In this document: in pieces, positions 52,641-62,237 of the stretch
Layout: the number at the start of each line of letters is the position of its first letter
Numbering within the stretch: the stretch's first letter is position 1
Source: Methylorubrum sp. B1-46
GTDB taxonomy: Bacteria > Pseudomonadota > Alphaproteobacteria > Rhizobiales > Beijerinckiaceae
Length of the DNA stretch: 64,000 nt
Direction: 5' to 3'
Assembly: GCF_021117295.1 (NCBI RefSeq)
Contig: NZ_CP088247.1
Location: 3,363,001-3,427,000 of the forward strand
Program-made: the position numbers and the translations under genes
Notes under the pieces: generated by a model
The model's input: only the letters and a program-made list of their open reading frames with translations
What the model was told of the DNA's origin: nothing
Database searches by the model: none

Positions 52641-53531
52641 ATGACCGATACCCACGCCCGCCTTCGCGGCTCGATGACCGCGCTCGCGACCCCCTTCCGC
52701 GATGGCGAGTTCGACGAGTCGGCCTTCCGCAAATTCGTGAACTGGCAGATCGAGCAAGGCACCCACGCCCTGGTGCCGACGGGCACCACCGGCGAGAGCC
52801 CGACGCTGAGCCATTCCGAGCACGACCGCGTGGTCGAGATCTGCGTCGCCGAGGCCGCTGGCCGGGTGCCCGTGATCGCGGGCGCCGGCTCGAACTCGAC
52901 GCGGGAGGCGGTGGCGCGGGCCCGTCATGCGGAAAGCGTCGGCGCGGATGCGGTGCTCACCGTCACGCCCTACTACAACAAGCCGACGCAGGAAGGGATG
53001 TACGCCCACTTCAAGGCGGTGAACGACGCCGTCGGCATCCCGATCATCATCTACAACATCCCCGGCCGGTCCGTGGTCGATATGAGCGTCGACACCATGA
53101 AGCGGCTGTTCGAGTTGAAGAACATTGCCGGCGTGAAGGATGCCACGGCCAAGATCGACCGTGTCAGCCTCCAGCGGCAGGCGATGGGAGAAGACTTCAT
53201 CCAGCTTTCTGGCGAAGATGCGACGGCGCTCGGATTCAATGCCCATGGCGGCCACGGCTGCATCTCCGTGGTCTCGAATGTCGCGCCCCGGCTCTGCGCC
53301 GATCTCCAGGAAGCAACGCTCGCAGGCGATTACGCCAAGGCCCTGAAAATTCAGGACCGGCTGATGCCGCTGCACGTGCAGATGTTCTACGAATCGAACC
53401 CGGTGCCGGCGAAATACGCGCTCTCGCGACTCGGACTGATGTCGGAGGAGGTGCGCCTGCCGCTGGTGCCGGCCACCGAGGGCTGTCGTCGGGCGGTCGA
53501 TGCCGCGCTGGCTCATGCCGGACTGATCTGA
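52641..53531 (+). CDS. dapA: 4-hydroxy-tetrahydrodipicolinate synthase
   Basis: 296 residues from the ATG at 52641 ([19 protein letters not shown]). It condenses pyruvate and aspartate semialdehyde for lysine/diaminopimelate synthesis. Motifs: [14 protein letters not shown] (Thr of the catalytic relay), [17 protein letters not shown] (Tyr of the triad), [13 protein letters not shown] and the Schiff-base Lys in [10 protein letters not shown]. Full length. It is followed by smpB, a common alphaproteobacterial pairing. Confidence 0.96.
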   Translation: MTDTHARLRGSMTALATPFRDGEFDESAFRKFVNWQIEQGTHALVPTGTTGESPTLSHSEHDRVVEICVAEAAGRVPVIAGAGSNSTREAVARARHAESVGADAVLTVTPYYNKPTQEGMYAHFKAVNDAVGIPIIIYNIPGRSVVDMSVDTMKRLFELKNIAGVKDATAKIDRVSLQRQAMGEDFIQLSGEDATALGFNAHGGHGCISVVSNVAPRLCADLQEATLAGDYAKALKIQDRLMPLHVQMFYESNPVPAKYALSRLGLMSEEVRLPLVPATEGCRRAVDAALAHAGLI

Positions 53532-53636
53532 CGATTTTCGTCTGATCCGAGACAATCCGGCGGGACGCCTCGCCGGACAAGGCGGCGGTCCCCATATCGG
53601 TGAACCGTCGCCGCCCGATCGCGAACCTGAAGAAGA

Positions 53637-54110
53637 ATGGCACCCAAACCCGATCCCGGCCGGCGCGTCGTCGCCGACAATCGCTCCGCCCGCTTCCACT
53701 ACGCGATCGAGGACACCTTCGAGGCCGGCATCGCGCTGACCGGCACCGAGGTGAAATCCCTGCGCGGCGGGAAGGCGACGATCGGCGAATCCTATGCCGG
53801 GCCGTCGGGCAACGACCTGATGCTGTTCAACGCCTATATCCCGGAATACCTGGAGGCGAACCGCTTCAACCACGACACCAAGCGGCCCCGCCGCCTGCTG
53901 CTGCACCGCCGCCAGATCAACAAGCTGATCGGCGCGACGCAGCGCCAGGGCTACACGGTGATCCCGCTGAAGATCTACTTCAACGACAAGGGTCGGGCGA
54001 AGGTCGAGCTGGGACTGGGCAAGGGCAAGCAGCTCCACGACAAGCGCGAGAGCGTCAAGCAGCGCGACTGGCAGCGCGACAAGGCCCGCCTGATGCGTGA
54101 CAAGGGCTGA
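53637..54110 (+). CDS. smpB: SsrA-binding protein
   Basis: 157 residues. It binds tmRNA for trans-translation. Motifs: [28 protein letters not shown] near the N-terminus (quoted in part), the loop [23 protein letters not shown], and the basic tail ending [22 protein letters not shown] that inserts in the ribosome A-site. A perfect palindrome lies downstream. I could not recognise a tmRNA gene nearby. Confidence 0.96.
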   Translation: MAPKPDPGRRVVADNRSARFHYAIEDTFEAGIALTGTEVKSLRGGKATIGESYAGPSGNDLMLFNAYIPEYLEANRFNHDTKRPRRLLLHRRQINKLIGATQRQGYTVIPLKIYFNDKGRAKVELGLGKGKQLHDKRESVKQRDWQRDKARLMRDKG

Positions 54111-54147
54111 GGCCGTTCTGGGTTTGGTCGGAGGCTTGAGCCGGCCC

Positions 54148-54246
54148 CACCGTCATCGCGAGCACATGCGAAGCGATCCAGCGGCGCGACCTTTCCGGAT
54201 GAGGCGGCGCCCTGGATTGCCACGGCTTCGCCTCGCGATGACGGTG
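54148..54246. repeat. Palindromic intergenic repeat with 15-bp ends
   Basis: Perfect 15-bp terminal inverted repeat (54148-54162 and 54232-54246), with a partly complementary interior (GCGATCCAG/CTGGATTGCC). Downstream, CGTCATCGCGA recurs at about 54259. It lies between converging smpB and the NYN-domain gene. The ends with CCGTCATCGCGA are typical of small dispersed repeats in alphaproteobacteria; it may serve as a terminator. Confidence 0.75.
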
Positions 54247-54290
54247 AGGGTCGTGCTCCCGTCATCGCGATCGGGGCCGCGCTGTCCCGC

Positions 54291-54947
54291 TCAGCCCTCC
54301 GCATCCTCTTCGGACGGGCCGGGACGGATGCCGTAGCGGCTCTCCAGCCCCGGATTGGCGCGGGGCGCGCGCTCAGCGAAGTCGCGGCGAGGACCGTCGC
54401 CGGGCGCGCGGGCGGGGCGCTCGCTCGGGTCACGGCCGATCCGGTTGGCGAGATGGGCGAGATCGACGAACTCGTCCGCCTGACGGCGCAGATCGTCGGC
54501 AATCATCGCCGGCTGGGTCTGGATCGTCGAGACGACGGACACGCGGACACCGCGGCGCTGGATCGCTTCCACCAGCGAGCGGAAATCGCCGTCGCCGGAA
54601 AACAGCACCATGTGGTCGATGTGAGGAGCGAGTTCGAGCGCGTCGATCGCGAGCTCGATGTCCATATTGCCCTTGATCTTACGGCGGCCGGCCGAGTCCG
54701 TGAACTCCTTCACCGGCTTCGTCACGACGCGGTAGCCGTTGTAATCGAGCCAATCGATCAGAGGACGAATCGAGGAATACTCCTGATCCTCGATCATCGC
54801 AGTATAGTAGAACGCCCGGATGAGATTGTCGCGGGTCTGAAAATCCTTGAGCAGCCGCTTGTAGTCAATGTCGAACCCAAGCGCTTTCGTGGTCGCATAC
54901 AGATTTGCGCCATCAATGAAAATTGCGGTACGTTGCTTATCACTCAT
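54291..54947 (-). CDS. NYN-domain (LabA/DUF88) putative ribonuclease
   Basis: 218 residues. The NYN/PIN-like fold has FIDGANLYATTKALG (first Asp), KGNMDIELAIDALE (acidic cluster) and LFSGDGDFRSLVEAIQRRGVRV (DGD motif), which form the metal site of PIN-type nucleases. The C-terminal 50 residues are Arg/Pro-rich and disordered. Such LabA-like proteins process RNA, but the target is unknown. It is monocistronic with an unusually long upstream region. Confidence 0.9.
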   Translation of the reverse strand: MSDKQRTAIFIDGANLYATTKALGFDIDYKRLLKDFQTRDNLIRAFYYTAMIEDQEYSSIRPLIDWLDYNGYRVVTKPVKEFTDSAGRRKIKGNMDIELAIDALELAPHIDHMVLFSGDGDFRSLVEAIQRRGVRVSVVSTIQTQPAMIADDLRRQADEFVDLAHLANRIGRDPSERPARAPGDGPRRDFAERAPRANPGLESRYGIRPGPSEEDAEG

Positions 54948-55459
54948 TGATCGACCCGTGTGCTGGAGATGAAAGTCATTTTATTGCAAATTCCGGCATG
55001 AAAGCAGTACAGAAAACGCGAGCTCGACACACAATCAAGTTCGGGATTCTCACATTCTTGACGGGCGATCGCCTCCGAGTGCCGATACAGGCCGCCGATC
55101 GAACAAGCCGCCGCCCGGTCGGACAATCACATTGGCGAAGGATGGCAGCGCTCGCGATGGCGCGAACAGTACCAGCCTCGAGCCATCACCGTGGTGGCCG
55201 AGGGGGTAAGCTCTGTCAAGCACCAGGAAGAGTTAACCGCGCCTGCGCGCGCCGTTTGCGAAGAAATGACCTCACAACCAACGACCCGCGCCGAAAATCA
55301 TTCTCATACTGTCAATTGCAAGGCGAGATGCGCAACGGATCAGACGGAAACCATACATACTTGAAGTTGCCGGGACACTCGGGTCGACATGGGCTCATTT
55401 GAGTGGAATCTTGAACGGCCCTCGCGGCTCGCAAGGAATGTCGGCCGCGCAGCACGGCG
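54948..55459. promoter_or_regulatory. 512-nt gap between the NYN gene and pyrE
   Basis: This region is visibly A/T-richer than its surroundings (for example 54960-55060 and 55255-55330). Overlapping open frames are present but have no signal of real coding. It must contain the NYN gene promoter (minus strand). A small RNA is possible; I could not identify one, nor a tRNA or tmRNA. Confidence 0.4.
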
Positions 55460-56056
55460 TCAGGGCGCCGGGATGGCCCGGCTGCCCGGCTTGACCGCGG
55501 GGAGGGCGGCGAGCTCCGGCGGAAGGGCGTCGGGGGAATAGGTCGGGATATCGAGGGTCACGAGAGAGACGAACGGCAATCCGATCTCGCCGCGTCCACC
55601 GGACCGGTCGATCAAGCAGGCTGCGCCGACCACCTCTCCGGCCTCGTCCTTCAGGGAGGCGAGGCATTCGCGAGCCGAGAGCCCGGTCGTCACGATATCT
55701 TCGACGATCACGGCGCGGGTTCCCGCGGGGATCGAGAAGCCGCGGCGCAGGGTGAAGGGACCACCCGGATCACGCTCCACGAAGATCGCCCTGGCGCCGA
55801 GATGGCGGGCGGTCTCGTAGCCGGGGATGATGCCGCCGATGGCCGGCGAGACCACGATGTCGATCCGGCCGAACCGCCGCGTGATCACCTCCGCCAGCGC
55901 CCGGCACAGCCGCTCGGTGCGCGCGGGATCGGAGAAGATCGTCATCTTCTGCAGGAAGGTCGGCGAGCGCAGTCCGGAGCTGAGGATGAAGTGCCCCTGC
56001 ATCAGGGCGCCCGCGGAACGGAATTCTTCGAGGACTTCTTCCGGTGTCATGCTCAT
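55460..56056 (-). CDS. pyrE: Orotate phosphoribosyltransferase
   Basis: 198 residues from the ATG at 56056 ([20 protein letters not shown]). It joins orotate to PRPP in pyrimidine synthesis. Motifs: [17 protein letters not shown] (N-terminal hood), [20 protein letters not shown] and the PRPP loop [17 protein letters not shown]. The family matches the longer PyrE type of alphaproteobacteria. It is downstream of rsh on the same strand, with a gap of 142 nt. Confidence 0.95.
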   Translation of the reverse strand: MSMTPEEVLEEFRSAGALMQGHFILSSGLRSPTFLQKMTIFSDPARTERLCRALAEVITRRFGRIDIVVSPAIGGIIPGYETARHLGARAIFVERDPGGPFTLRRGFSIPAGTRAVIVEDIVTTGLSARECLASLKDEAGEVVGAACLIDRSGGRGEIGLPFVSLVTLDIPTYSPDALPPELAALPAVKPGSRAIPAP

Positions 56057-56198
56057 CCGCTCGCCAAGACGCGTTCCGCCGCTTGTTGCAGCGACACGCA
56101 CGGGGCGCAAGCCGAAGGCGAATTGCCGGGCTCAAGGCTCTCGATCGATTGTCGCGCGCGCTCGCGACGAACCGGTCATCGGTTCATCGGAAAGCGTT

Positions 56199-58427
56199 CT
56201 AACCGTTCACCCGCTCGACCCGGCTCACCGAGCGCTTGCCGCGCAGATCCGCGACGATGGCGGTGAGGTGTTTCAGGTCCGGCACCGAGAGATCGATCGC
56301 GATATCGGTGAAGTCCTGCGTGCGCCGCTTCATCGAGACGTTGTCGATGTTGCCGTCGTGCTCGGCGATGACCTGGGCGATCTGCGCCAGGGTGCCCGGC
56401 TCGTTGATCGATTCGAGCGCGAGCTTGGCGGGAAAGCGCTCCTGCGAGCCCTCGACGTCCCAGCGCACGTCGAGCCAGCGCTCGGGCTCGTTGTCGAAGG
56501 CAGCGAGCGCCGCCGACTGGATCGGGTAGATCGTCACGCCGACGCCGGGGGTGAGGATGCCGACGATGCGGTCCCCCGGCAGGGCGCCGCCGTTCGGGGC
56601 GAAGCTCACCGGCAGGTCGCCGGCGAGGCCGCGGATCGGGATGCTGCCCGGTGCTGCGGCACCGTCGGCTTCGCCCGAGAAGGTCAGCCGCATGGTCTGA
56701 TCCTTGGAGCGGGTGAGGCGCCCTGCCGCGCCGCTGGCCGCGGGACCGCCACTCGCGCCGGGCCGGCGCTCGTCCTTGAAGTCGGGATAGACCGCCTTCA
56801 CCACGTCGCCTGAAAACATTTCTCCGCGCCCAACGGCGGCGAACACGTCCTCGGTCGAGGCACGGGCGAGTCGGGGCAGGGCGCCGCGCAGCTTCTCCTC
56901 GGAGAAGCTCTTGCCCGCTCGCTCGAAGGCGCGGTCGAGGATCTGGCGGCCGAGGCCGGCGTATTGCCGCCGGACGGCGGCGCGGGTCGCCCGGCGGATC
57001 GCGGCGCGAGCCTTGCCGGTGACGACGAGCGATTCCCAGGCCGCCGGCGGCGAGGCGCCGTCGGAGCGGGCGATCTCGACCTCGTCGCCGTTGGCGAGTT
57101 CGTGCAGCAGGGGCGCGAGTCGCCCGTTGATCTTGGCGCCGACCGCCGTGTTGCCGACATCCGTATGCACCGCATAGGCGAAGTCGATCGGCGTGGCGCC
57201 CCGCGGCAGGGCGATGAGACGGCCCTTCGGCGTGAAACAGAACACTTGGTCCTGGAACAGCTCGAGCTTGGTGTGTTCCAGGAACTCTTCCGGCGAATCG
57301 CCCTCGGCCAGGAGTTCGATCGTGCGGCGCAGCCACTGATAGGCGCCGCTCTCGGTGGCGAGGCGGGGGTGGACCTCGCCCTCCGCACCCTCCTTGCCCG
57401 CCTCCTTGTAGTGCGCGTGGGCGGCGATGCCGTACTCGGCAATCTCGTCCATCTCGGCGGTGCGGATCTGAAGTTCGACGCGCTGGCGCTTCGGTCCGAT
57501 CACCGTGGTGTGGATCGAGCGGTAGTCGTTCTGCTTCGGGGTCGAGACGTAGTCCTTGTAGCGGCCCGGCACCATCGGCCAGCTCGTATGCACGACGCCG
57601 AGCGCGGCGTAGCAATCCGCCACCGTGCCGACGATCACGCGGAAGCCGACGATGTCGGAGAGCTGCTCGAAGGCGACCGACTTGCGCTCCATCTTCGACC
57701 AGATCGAGAACGGCTTTTTCAGCCGCCCCTTCACCGCAGCGGTAATGCCGCGGGCGCCAAGCCGGGCGGTGAGGTCGTGCTCGATGCTCTCGATGACGCT
57801 GCCGGATTTGGCCGAGAGGTCTTCGAGCCGCTTGGTGATGGTGGCGTAGACCTCCGGCTTGAGCGTGCGGAACGAGAGATCCTCCAGTTCGTCGCGCAGC
57901 TCCTGCATACCCATGCGGCCGGCCAGCGGCGCGTAGATGTCCAGCGTCTCCTCGGCGATCCGCGCCCGCTTGTCGTCGCGCATGAAATGAAGCGTGCGCA
58001 TGTTGTGCAGGCGGTCGGCGAGCTTGACCAGCAGCACCCGCACATCCTCGGCGACCGCCAGCAACAGCTTGCGGAAGTTCTCGCCCTGCACCGCGCGCTT
58101 CGAGACCAGATCGAGCCGCTTGAGCTTGGTCAGCCCGTCCACCAGTGCACCGATCTCGGGACCGAAGATCTCGCGGATCTCGTCGAGGGTGGCGGCGGTG
58201 TCCTCCACCGTGTCGTGTAGCACCGCCGCGACGATGGTCGCGTCGTCCAGGCGCAGGTCGGTGAGGATCGCGGCGACTTCGAGGGGGTGGGCGAAGAACG
58301 GATCGCCCGAGGCGCGCTTCTGCGTGCCGTGCGCGCGCATGGCATAGACGTAGGCGCGGTTCAGAAGCGCCTCGTTCGCGGCCGGGTTGTAGCGCTTGAC
58401 CCGCTCCACGAGTTCGTACTGGCGCAT
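56199..58427 (-). CDS. rsh: Bifunctional (p)ppGpp synthetase/hydrolase Rsh
   Basis: 742 residues from the ATG at 58427 (MRQYELVERVKRYNP). The hydrolase HD motif is intact (VAAVLHDTVEDT, about residues 68-79), with FFAHPLEVAAILTDLRLDD upstream. The synthetase domain has GFRVIVGTVADCYAALGVVH and the catalytic EYGIAAHAHYKE. TGS domain (VFCFTPKGRLIALPRGATPI, about 392) and a C-terminal ACT domain (about 665-742) complete it. Alphaproteobacteria normally have this single enzyme for the stringent response. It is followed by pyrE, and rpoZ is upstream on the same strand, a conserved neighbourhood. Confidence 0.96.
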   Translation of the reverse strand: MRQYELVERVKRYNPAANEALLNRAYVYAMRAHGTQKRASGDPFFAHPLEVAAILTDLRLDDATIVAAVLHDTVEDTAATLDEIREIFGPEIGALVDGLTKLKRLDLVSKRAVQGENFRKLLLAVAEDVRVLLVKLADRLHNMRTLHFMRDDKRARIAEETLDIYAPLAGRMGMQELRDELEDLSFRTLKPEVYATITKRLEDLSAKSGSVIESIEHDLTARLGARGITAAVKGRLKKPFSIWSKMERKSVAFEQLSDIVGFRVIVGTVADCYAALGVVHTSWPMVPGRYKDYVSTPKQNDYRSIHTTVIGPKRQRVELQIRTAEMDEIAEYGIAAHAHYKEAGKEGAEGEVHPRLATESGAYQWLRRTIELLAEGDSPEEFLEHTKLELFQDQVFCFTPKGRLIALPRGATPIDFAYAVHTDVGNTAVGAKINGRLAPLLHELANGDEVEIARSDGASPPAAWESLVVTGKARAAIRRATRAAVRRQYAGLGRQILDRAFERAGKSFSEEKLRGALPRLARASTEDVFAAVGRGEMFSGDVVKAVYPDFKDERRPGASGGPAASGAAGRLTRSKDQTMRLTFSGEADGAAAPGSIPIRGLAGDLPVSFAPNGGALPGDRIVGILTPGVGVTIYPIQSAALAAFDNEPERWLDVRWDVEGSQERFPAKLALESINEPGTLAQIAQVIAEHDGNIDNVSMKRRTQDFTDIAIDLSVPDLKHLTAIVADLRGKRSVSRVERVNG

Positions 58428-58665
58428 CATCCGCCGAAGGATCCTGCTCTCGATGTGTCGGAAGCCCGGCCGGGACCGGCCATCGTCGTCGTGCAACAGC
58501 TTCCTGCATCGACGCCTTTTGCGCCAGACCCAAGGCGTCGCAGACGCAGCGTCACTGTTTATCCTGCCCTGCACCGGCCGCAGGACGGGCGGGTCGAGAC
58601 GAGAACGCCCGCCGCTCGGGATCGAGGGCGGGCGCGAAACGTGGACTCGGCTTGCGAGGAAGGAC

Positions 58666-59076
58666 TTACTCGCCCTCGTCGTCGGTCTCGGTCGGCGGCG
58701 CCAGATTCTCCAGGCCGCGCAGAAGGTCGTCCTCGCTCATGCGATCGAACTGCACGTCCTTGTCGTCGGAGGACGACTGGGGCGCGACGGCCGCGGCAGC
58801 GGGCGAGCTCGACAGGAGCGGCACGGTCTCGGCCTCGGGCTCGTCCACCTCGACGTATTTCTGCATCGAGTGGATGAGCTGCTCCTTGAGATCCTCGGCC
58901 GTGATGGTCTCGTCGCCGATCTCGCGCAGGGCCACGACCGGGTTCTTGTCGCGGTCGCGCTCGACGGTCAGAGGGGCGCCGGCGGCGAGCAGGCGCGCGC
59001 GGTGGCTGGCGAGCAGGACCAGCTCGAAGCGGTTCTCGACCTTCTCGATGCAGTCTTCGACGGTGACGCGAGCCAT
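58666..59076 (-). CDS. rpoZ: RNA polymerase omega subunit
   Basis: 136 residues from the ATG at 59076, with a strong AGGAAGGAG site. [20 protein letters not shown] and [13 protein letters not shown] are the family signatures. It helps assemble the core enzyme and, in proteobacteria, contributes to a ppGpp binding site, which fits its position next to rsh. The C-terminal 50 residues are acidic, ending TETDDEGE. Confidence 0.96.
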   Translation of the reverse strand: MARVTVEDCIEKVENRFELVLLASHRARLLAAGAPLTVERDRDKNPVVALREIGDETITAEDLKEQLIHSMQKYVEVDEPEAETVPLLSSSPAAAAVAPQSSSDDKDVQFDRMSEDDLLRGLENLAPPTETDDEGE

Positions 59077-59205
59077 GCGAGGCGGCTCCTTCCTCAGGCG
59101 CGGATACGAACGATATGCGTGATGAACGGGCTTCCTACACCGGATGCCGCTGCGCAACAAGTCGCCGGGCAGGTTGAGAATCCGCTCCTCCCGGTCCACA
59201 TGGAA

Positions 59206-59233
59206 AGCGGCGCCGGCTGATCCCGGCGCCGCT
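59206..59233. other. Perfect 11-bp hairpin upstream of the NifU-like gene
   Basis: AGCGGCGCCGG (59206-59216) and its complement (59223-59233) around a 6-nt loop, 45 nt before the NifU-like start in the divergent region with rpoZ. It may be a leader element or an operator; its role is unknown. Confidence 0.5.
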
Positions 59234-59278
59234 CCCGGCCGGCCTTGAACCGGCGCCAGCGGACCCGAGGATTTCCAC

Positions 59279-59845
59279 ATGTTCATCCAGACTGAAGCCA
59301 CGCCGAACCCCGCCACGCTGAAGTTCCTGCCCGGACGCGTGGTGCTGCCCGAGGGCACCTTCGAGGCGCGCGACGCCGCCGGGGCCGAGCGCTCGCCGCT
59401 CGCCACCGCCCTGTTCGCGGTGCCAGGCGTGAGCGGCGTCTATTTCGGGCACGATTTCATATCGGTCACCAAGGCCGACGGTGTGAACGAGTGGCCGCAG
59501 GTCAAGCCGGCCGTGCTCGGGGCGATCATGGATCACTTCCAGTCCGGCCGCCCGGTGCTGGCCGAGGGCACGGCGCTGGCCGAGGACGAGACGGAAGAAT
59601 TCTACGACGAGGCCGACCACGACACGGTCGTCACCATCAAGGACCTGCTCGAGACCCGCGTGCGCCCGGCAGTGGCGGGCGACGGCGGCGACATCACCTT
59701 CCGCGGCTACCGCGACGGCATCGTCTATCTCGAGATGAAGGGCGCCTGCTCGGGCTGCCCGTCCTCAACTGCGACCCTGCGCCAGGGCGTGCAGAACCTG
59801 TTCCGCCACTTCCTCCCCTCCGTGCGGGAAGTGCAGGCGATCTGA
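59279..59845 (+). CDS. NifU-like Fe-S scaffold/carrier protein
   Basis: 188 residues. The N-terminal Nfu_N domain ([20 protein letters not shown]) and the C-terminal NifU-like domain with the cluster motif [18 protein letters not shown] (C-x2-C, about residues 157-160) place it with the NfuA/Nfu1-type carriers that deliver 4Fe-4S clusters. [13 protein letters not shown] is the conserved strand before the Cys. It lies upstream of tsaB on the same strand with a 144-nt gap. Confidence 0.95.
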   Translation: MFIQTEATPNPATLKFLPGRVVLPEGTFEARDAAGAERSPLATALFAVPGVSGVYFGHDFISVTKADGVNEWPQVKPAVLGAIMDHFQSGRPVLAEGTALAEDETEEFYDEADHDTVVTIKDLLETRVRPAVAGDGGDITFRGYRDGIVYLEMKGACSGCPSSTATLRQGVQNLFRHFLPSVREVQAI

Positions 59846-59989
59846 ACGCCCGGCACACGGGCATGGGTGCAACACCGCCGCGCTTCCTTAAGGAGACCGG
59901 CGCCCGATGCCCTGACGGGAGCGGTCATTTCGTCCTAAACTGATGCCGATGGCGGGCGCCTGTGGCCCGCCGCCGGATGGAATCGACGT

Positions 59990-60670
59990 TTGCGGATCCT
60001 TGCCATCGATACGGCGCTCGAAGCCTGCGCGGCTTGCGTGGCCACCGACGACAGCGACGACCTGCTCGCCGAGGAGTCGATGCCGCTCGTGCGCGGCCAT
60101 GCCGAGGCGTTGCTACCGCTGATCGAGCGGGTCATGGCCCGGGTCGAGGGCGGCTTCAAGGGGCTCGACCGGGTCGCGGTCACGGTCGGACCGGGCAGCT
60201 ATACGGGGCTACGCGTCGGCCTCTCCGCCGCCCGCGCCATCGGGCTTGCCGCGGGCATCCCTGTCGTCGGGGTGACGACCCTCTCGGCCCTGCTGGCGCC
60301 GCAGCTCGCCCTCAACGGCGAGGATACGGTCGTCGCCGCGATCGATGCGCGCCACGGCGCCGTCTACCTCCAGGCCATGAGCGTCGGGCAAGGGACGGTG
60401 ATTCCGCCCCGGCACGTCGCCCTCGAGGAGGCGGTGAGCCTGCTGAACGGCAGGCGGGCGATCCTCACCGGCTCCGGCGCGCCCGCCCTCGCGGCAGCGG
60501 CGGGTGCGGCCGGCCTCTCCGTCGAACTCGCCGAGACCGGGGCACCGCAGATCGCCTGGGTCGCATCGCTCGGGCTCGTGGCCGATCCGGATCAGGCGCT
60601 GCCGCGCCCCCTCTACCTGCGCGGGCCGGACGCCCAGCCGCAGGACCATGCGAGGCTCGCAAGGGCATGA
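59990..60670 (+). CDS. tsaB: tRNA t6A biosynthesis protein TsaB
   Basis: 226 residues with a TTG start at 59990, the only start that gives the expected N-terminus (RILAIDTALEACAACV). TsaB pairs with TsaD in making threonylcarbamoyl-adenosine 37 in tRNA. Motif VTVGPGSYTGLRVGLSAARAIG and later strand AAIDARHGAVYLQ are characteristic. TsaB lacks the metal-binding HxxxH of TsaD, and so does this protein. Its stop overlaps rimI by 4 nt. Confidence 0.94.
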   Translation: MRILAIDTALEACAACVATDDSDDLLAEESMPLVRGHAEALLPLIERVMARVEGGFKGLDRVAVTVGPGSYTGLRVGLSAARAIGLAAGIPVVGVTTLSALLAPQLALNGEDTVVAAIDARHGAVYLQAMSVGQGTVIPPRHVALEEAVSLLNGRRAILTGSGAPALAAAAGAAGLSVELAETGAPQIAWVASLGLVADPDQALPRPLYLRGPDAQPQDHARLARA

Positions 60671-61188
60671 CGCGCACCGTCTCTCCGTTCTGGCCGCTCG
60701 ACTGGTGGTCCGCGTGGTGGGATGCCTGGGGCTCCGTGCCCTACGTCGCGCCCCTGCGGGATGCGGGCGAGGCGGGCGATCTGGAGAAGCTCCACGCCAC
60801 CGCCTTCGCCCGCCCGTGGGCCGCCCACGAATTCGAGCGGTTGCTGTGCGAGCGCTCGACCGAGGCGCATGCCCTGCGCCGGAGCAACGCGCTGCTCGGC
60901 TTCGTGCTGTCGCGCAAGGCCGTGGACGAGGCGGAGATCCTCACCATCGTGCTGGCGCCCTCCGCGCGCGGCGGCGGGCACAGCCGACGGCTGCTGAGCG
61001 AGCACCTGACGGCGCTCGCCTTCTCCGGCATCCGCACGGTTCACCTCGAAGTCGATGAGGGCAACACACCGGCCCTGAAGCTTTATGCCCGCCACGGCTT
61101 CCTCAAGGTCGGCGAGCGCAAGGGCTACTACCCCCTGCCCAATGGCACCCGGGCCACGGCGCTGACCATGAGCGCGTCGCTGTCGTGA
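60667..61188 (+). CDS. rimI: Ribosomal protein S18 alanine N-acetyltransferase-like
   Basis: 173 residues, ATGA overlap with tsaB. It is a GNAT acetyltransferase: acetyl-CoA loop VLAPSARGGGHSRRLLSEHL (about 97-116) and VHLEVDEGNTPALKLYARHGF, the RimI/GNAT C-terminal signature. The first 30 residues are Trp-rich (FWPLDWWSAWWDAWG), an alphaproteobacterial extension. The conserved order tsaB-rimI supports the name; the true substrate was not tested. Confidence 0.9.
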   Translation: MTRTVSPFWPLDWWSAWWDAWGSVPYVAPLRDAGEAGDLEKLHATAFARPWAAHEFERLLCERSTEAHALRRSNALLGFVLSRKAVDEAEILTIVLAPSARGGGHSRRLLSEHLTALAFSGIRTVHLEVDEGNTPALKLYARHGFLKVGERKGYYPLPNGTRATALTMSASLS

Positions 61189-61213
61189 CGCCTCGCGCGA
61201 GCGCAGCCGGCCG

Positions 61214-62092
61214 ATGACCCGCGCCGGCATTGGCCTCCGCCTGCTCGTCCAGGCGCTGGCCTTCCTGATCGTGATCGGGCCGCACTGGCTCAGCCTGCGC
61301 TTCGGACGCGGGCGGCTCGCCGCGCATATTCCGGTGCTGTTCCACCGGCTGTTCCTGCGCCTGTTCTCGGTGCGGGTGACACAGACGGGCACGCCGCCGC
61401 CGCCGGGCGAGCCGGCGCTGGTGCTCGCCAACCACGTCTCCTGGCTCGACATCGTCGCGCTGGGTTCGCTGCGCCCGCTCTCCTTCGTGGCGAAGTCGGA
61501 GATCGAGGGCTGGCCGCTGATCGGCCCGCTGGCCAAGCTCCAGCGCACCGTCTTCATCGAGCGGGCCAAGCGCGCGGCGACTGCCAGCGTCAACGCCACG
61601 GTCGGAGAGCGTCTCGTGAACGGCGACCTGATCGTGCTGTTCGCCGAGGGCACCACCGGCGACGGTTTGCGTCTGCTGCCGTTCCGCTCTTCGCTCGTCG
61701 GCGCCGCCCGCGCCGCGCTCGCCGCCGAGGCCGGCGGGCTTGCCCGCATCCGGCTCCAGCCGCTCGCCCTGGCCTATCCGCGCCGCAACGGCCTGCCCGT
61801 GACCCGCGCCGAGCGCCCGGAAATCGCGTGGTACGGCGACATGGACCTCGTGCCCCATCTCGGCCTGTTCGCGGGCCGCGGCCCGATCGACGTCCACGTG
61901 GATTGGGGGGCGCCGATCGCTTTCGATGCCGCCACCGACCGCAAGGTGGCCACCGCCCAGGCCGAGGCCGCCGTGCGCCGGAGCCTGCGCGAGATCCGCC
62001 TCGGCGGCTTGCCCCCCCGCCCGGCGCCGGCAGCGCCCGAGATGGCGGGGGAAGGCGCCGACGTCTCGGCGCCCGGCATCGCCGCGGTCTGA
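61214..62092 (+). CDS. plsC: 1-acylglycerol-3-phosphate acyltransferase-type protein
   Basis: 292 residues. One N-terminal membrane helix (LLVQALAFLIVIGPHWLSL) precedes the acyltransferase domain with NHVSWLD (HX4D, about residues 75-80), FVAKSEIEGWPLIGPL and the FAEGTTGDG motif (EGTT, about 141). It should acylate lysophosphatidate or a related lipid, such as lyso-ornithine lipid (OlsA-like); these cannot be told apart by eye. The C-terminal 40 residues are Pro/Ala-rich. It lies downstream of rimI. Confidence 0.9.
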   Translation: MTRAGIGLRLLVQALAFLIVIGPHWLSLRFGRGRLAAHIPVLFHRLFLRLFSVRVTQTGTPPPPGEPALVLANHVSWLDIVALGSLRPLSFVAKSEIEGWPLIGPLAKLQRTVFIERAKRAATASVNATVGERLVNGDLIVLFAEGTTGDGLRLLPFRSSLVGAARAALAAEAGGLARIRLQPLALAYPRRNGLPVTRAERPEIAWYGDMDLVPHLGLFAGRGPIDVHVDWGAPIAFDAATDRKVATAQAEAAVRRSLREIRLGGLPPRPAPAAPEMAGEGADVSAPGIAAV

Positions 62093-62237
62093 TACGGTCT
62101 CCGCTTGATCAGAGCGGGGAGCGGATCAGCCAGCCCGCGCGGCCCTTGAGGAGGGCACCCCTCGCGCCGGCGCGATGGGATCCCGCCACGGCCAGCTCCG
62201 CCATCCCGAAGGGATCAACCGGATTTGGGATGAGCCC

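Noticed and set aside
54923..55402. 159-residue plus-strand open frame in the NYN-pyrE gap
   Set aside because: It starts inside the NYN gene, has no ribosome-binding site, and its sequence has no coding bias or motif.
56176..58533. 785-residue open frame overlapping rsh on the same strand
   Set aside because: It is the +1 shadow of rsh: Arg/Gly/Pro-rich, no domain, while the rsh frame has complete HD, synthetase, TGS and ACT motifs.
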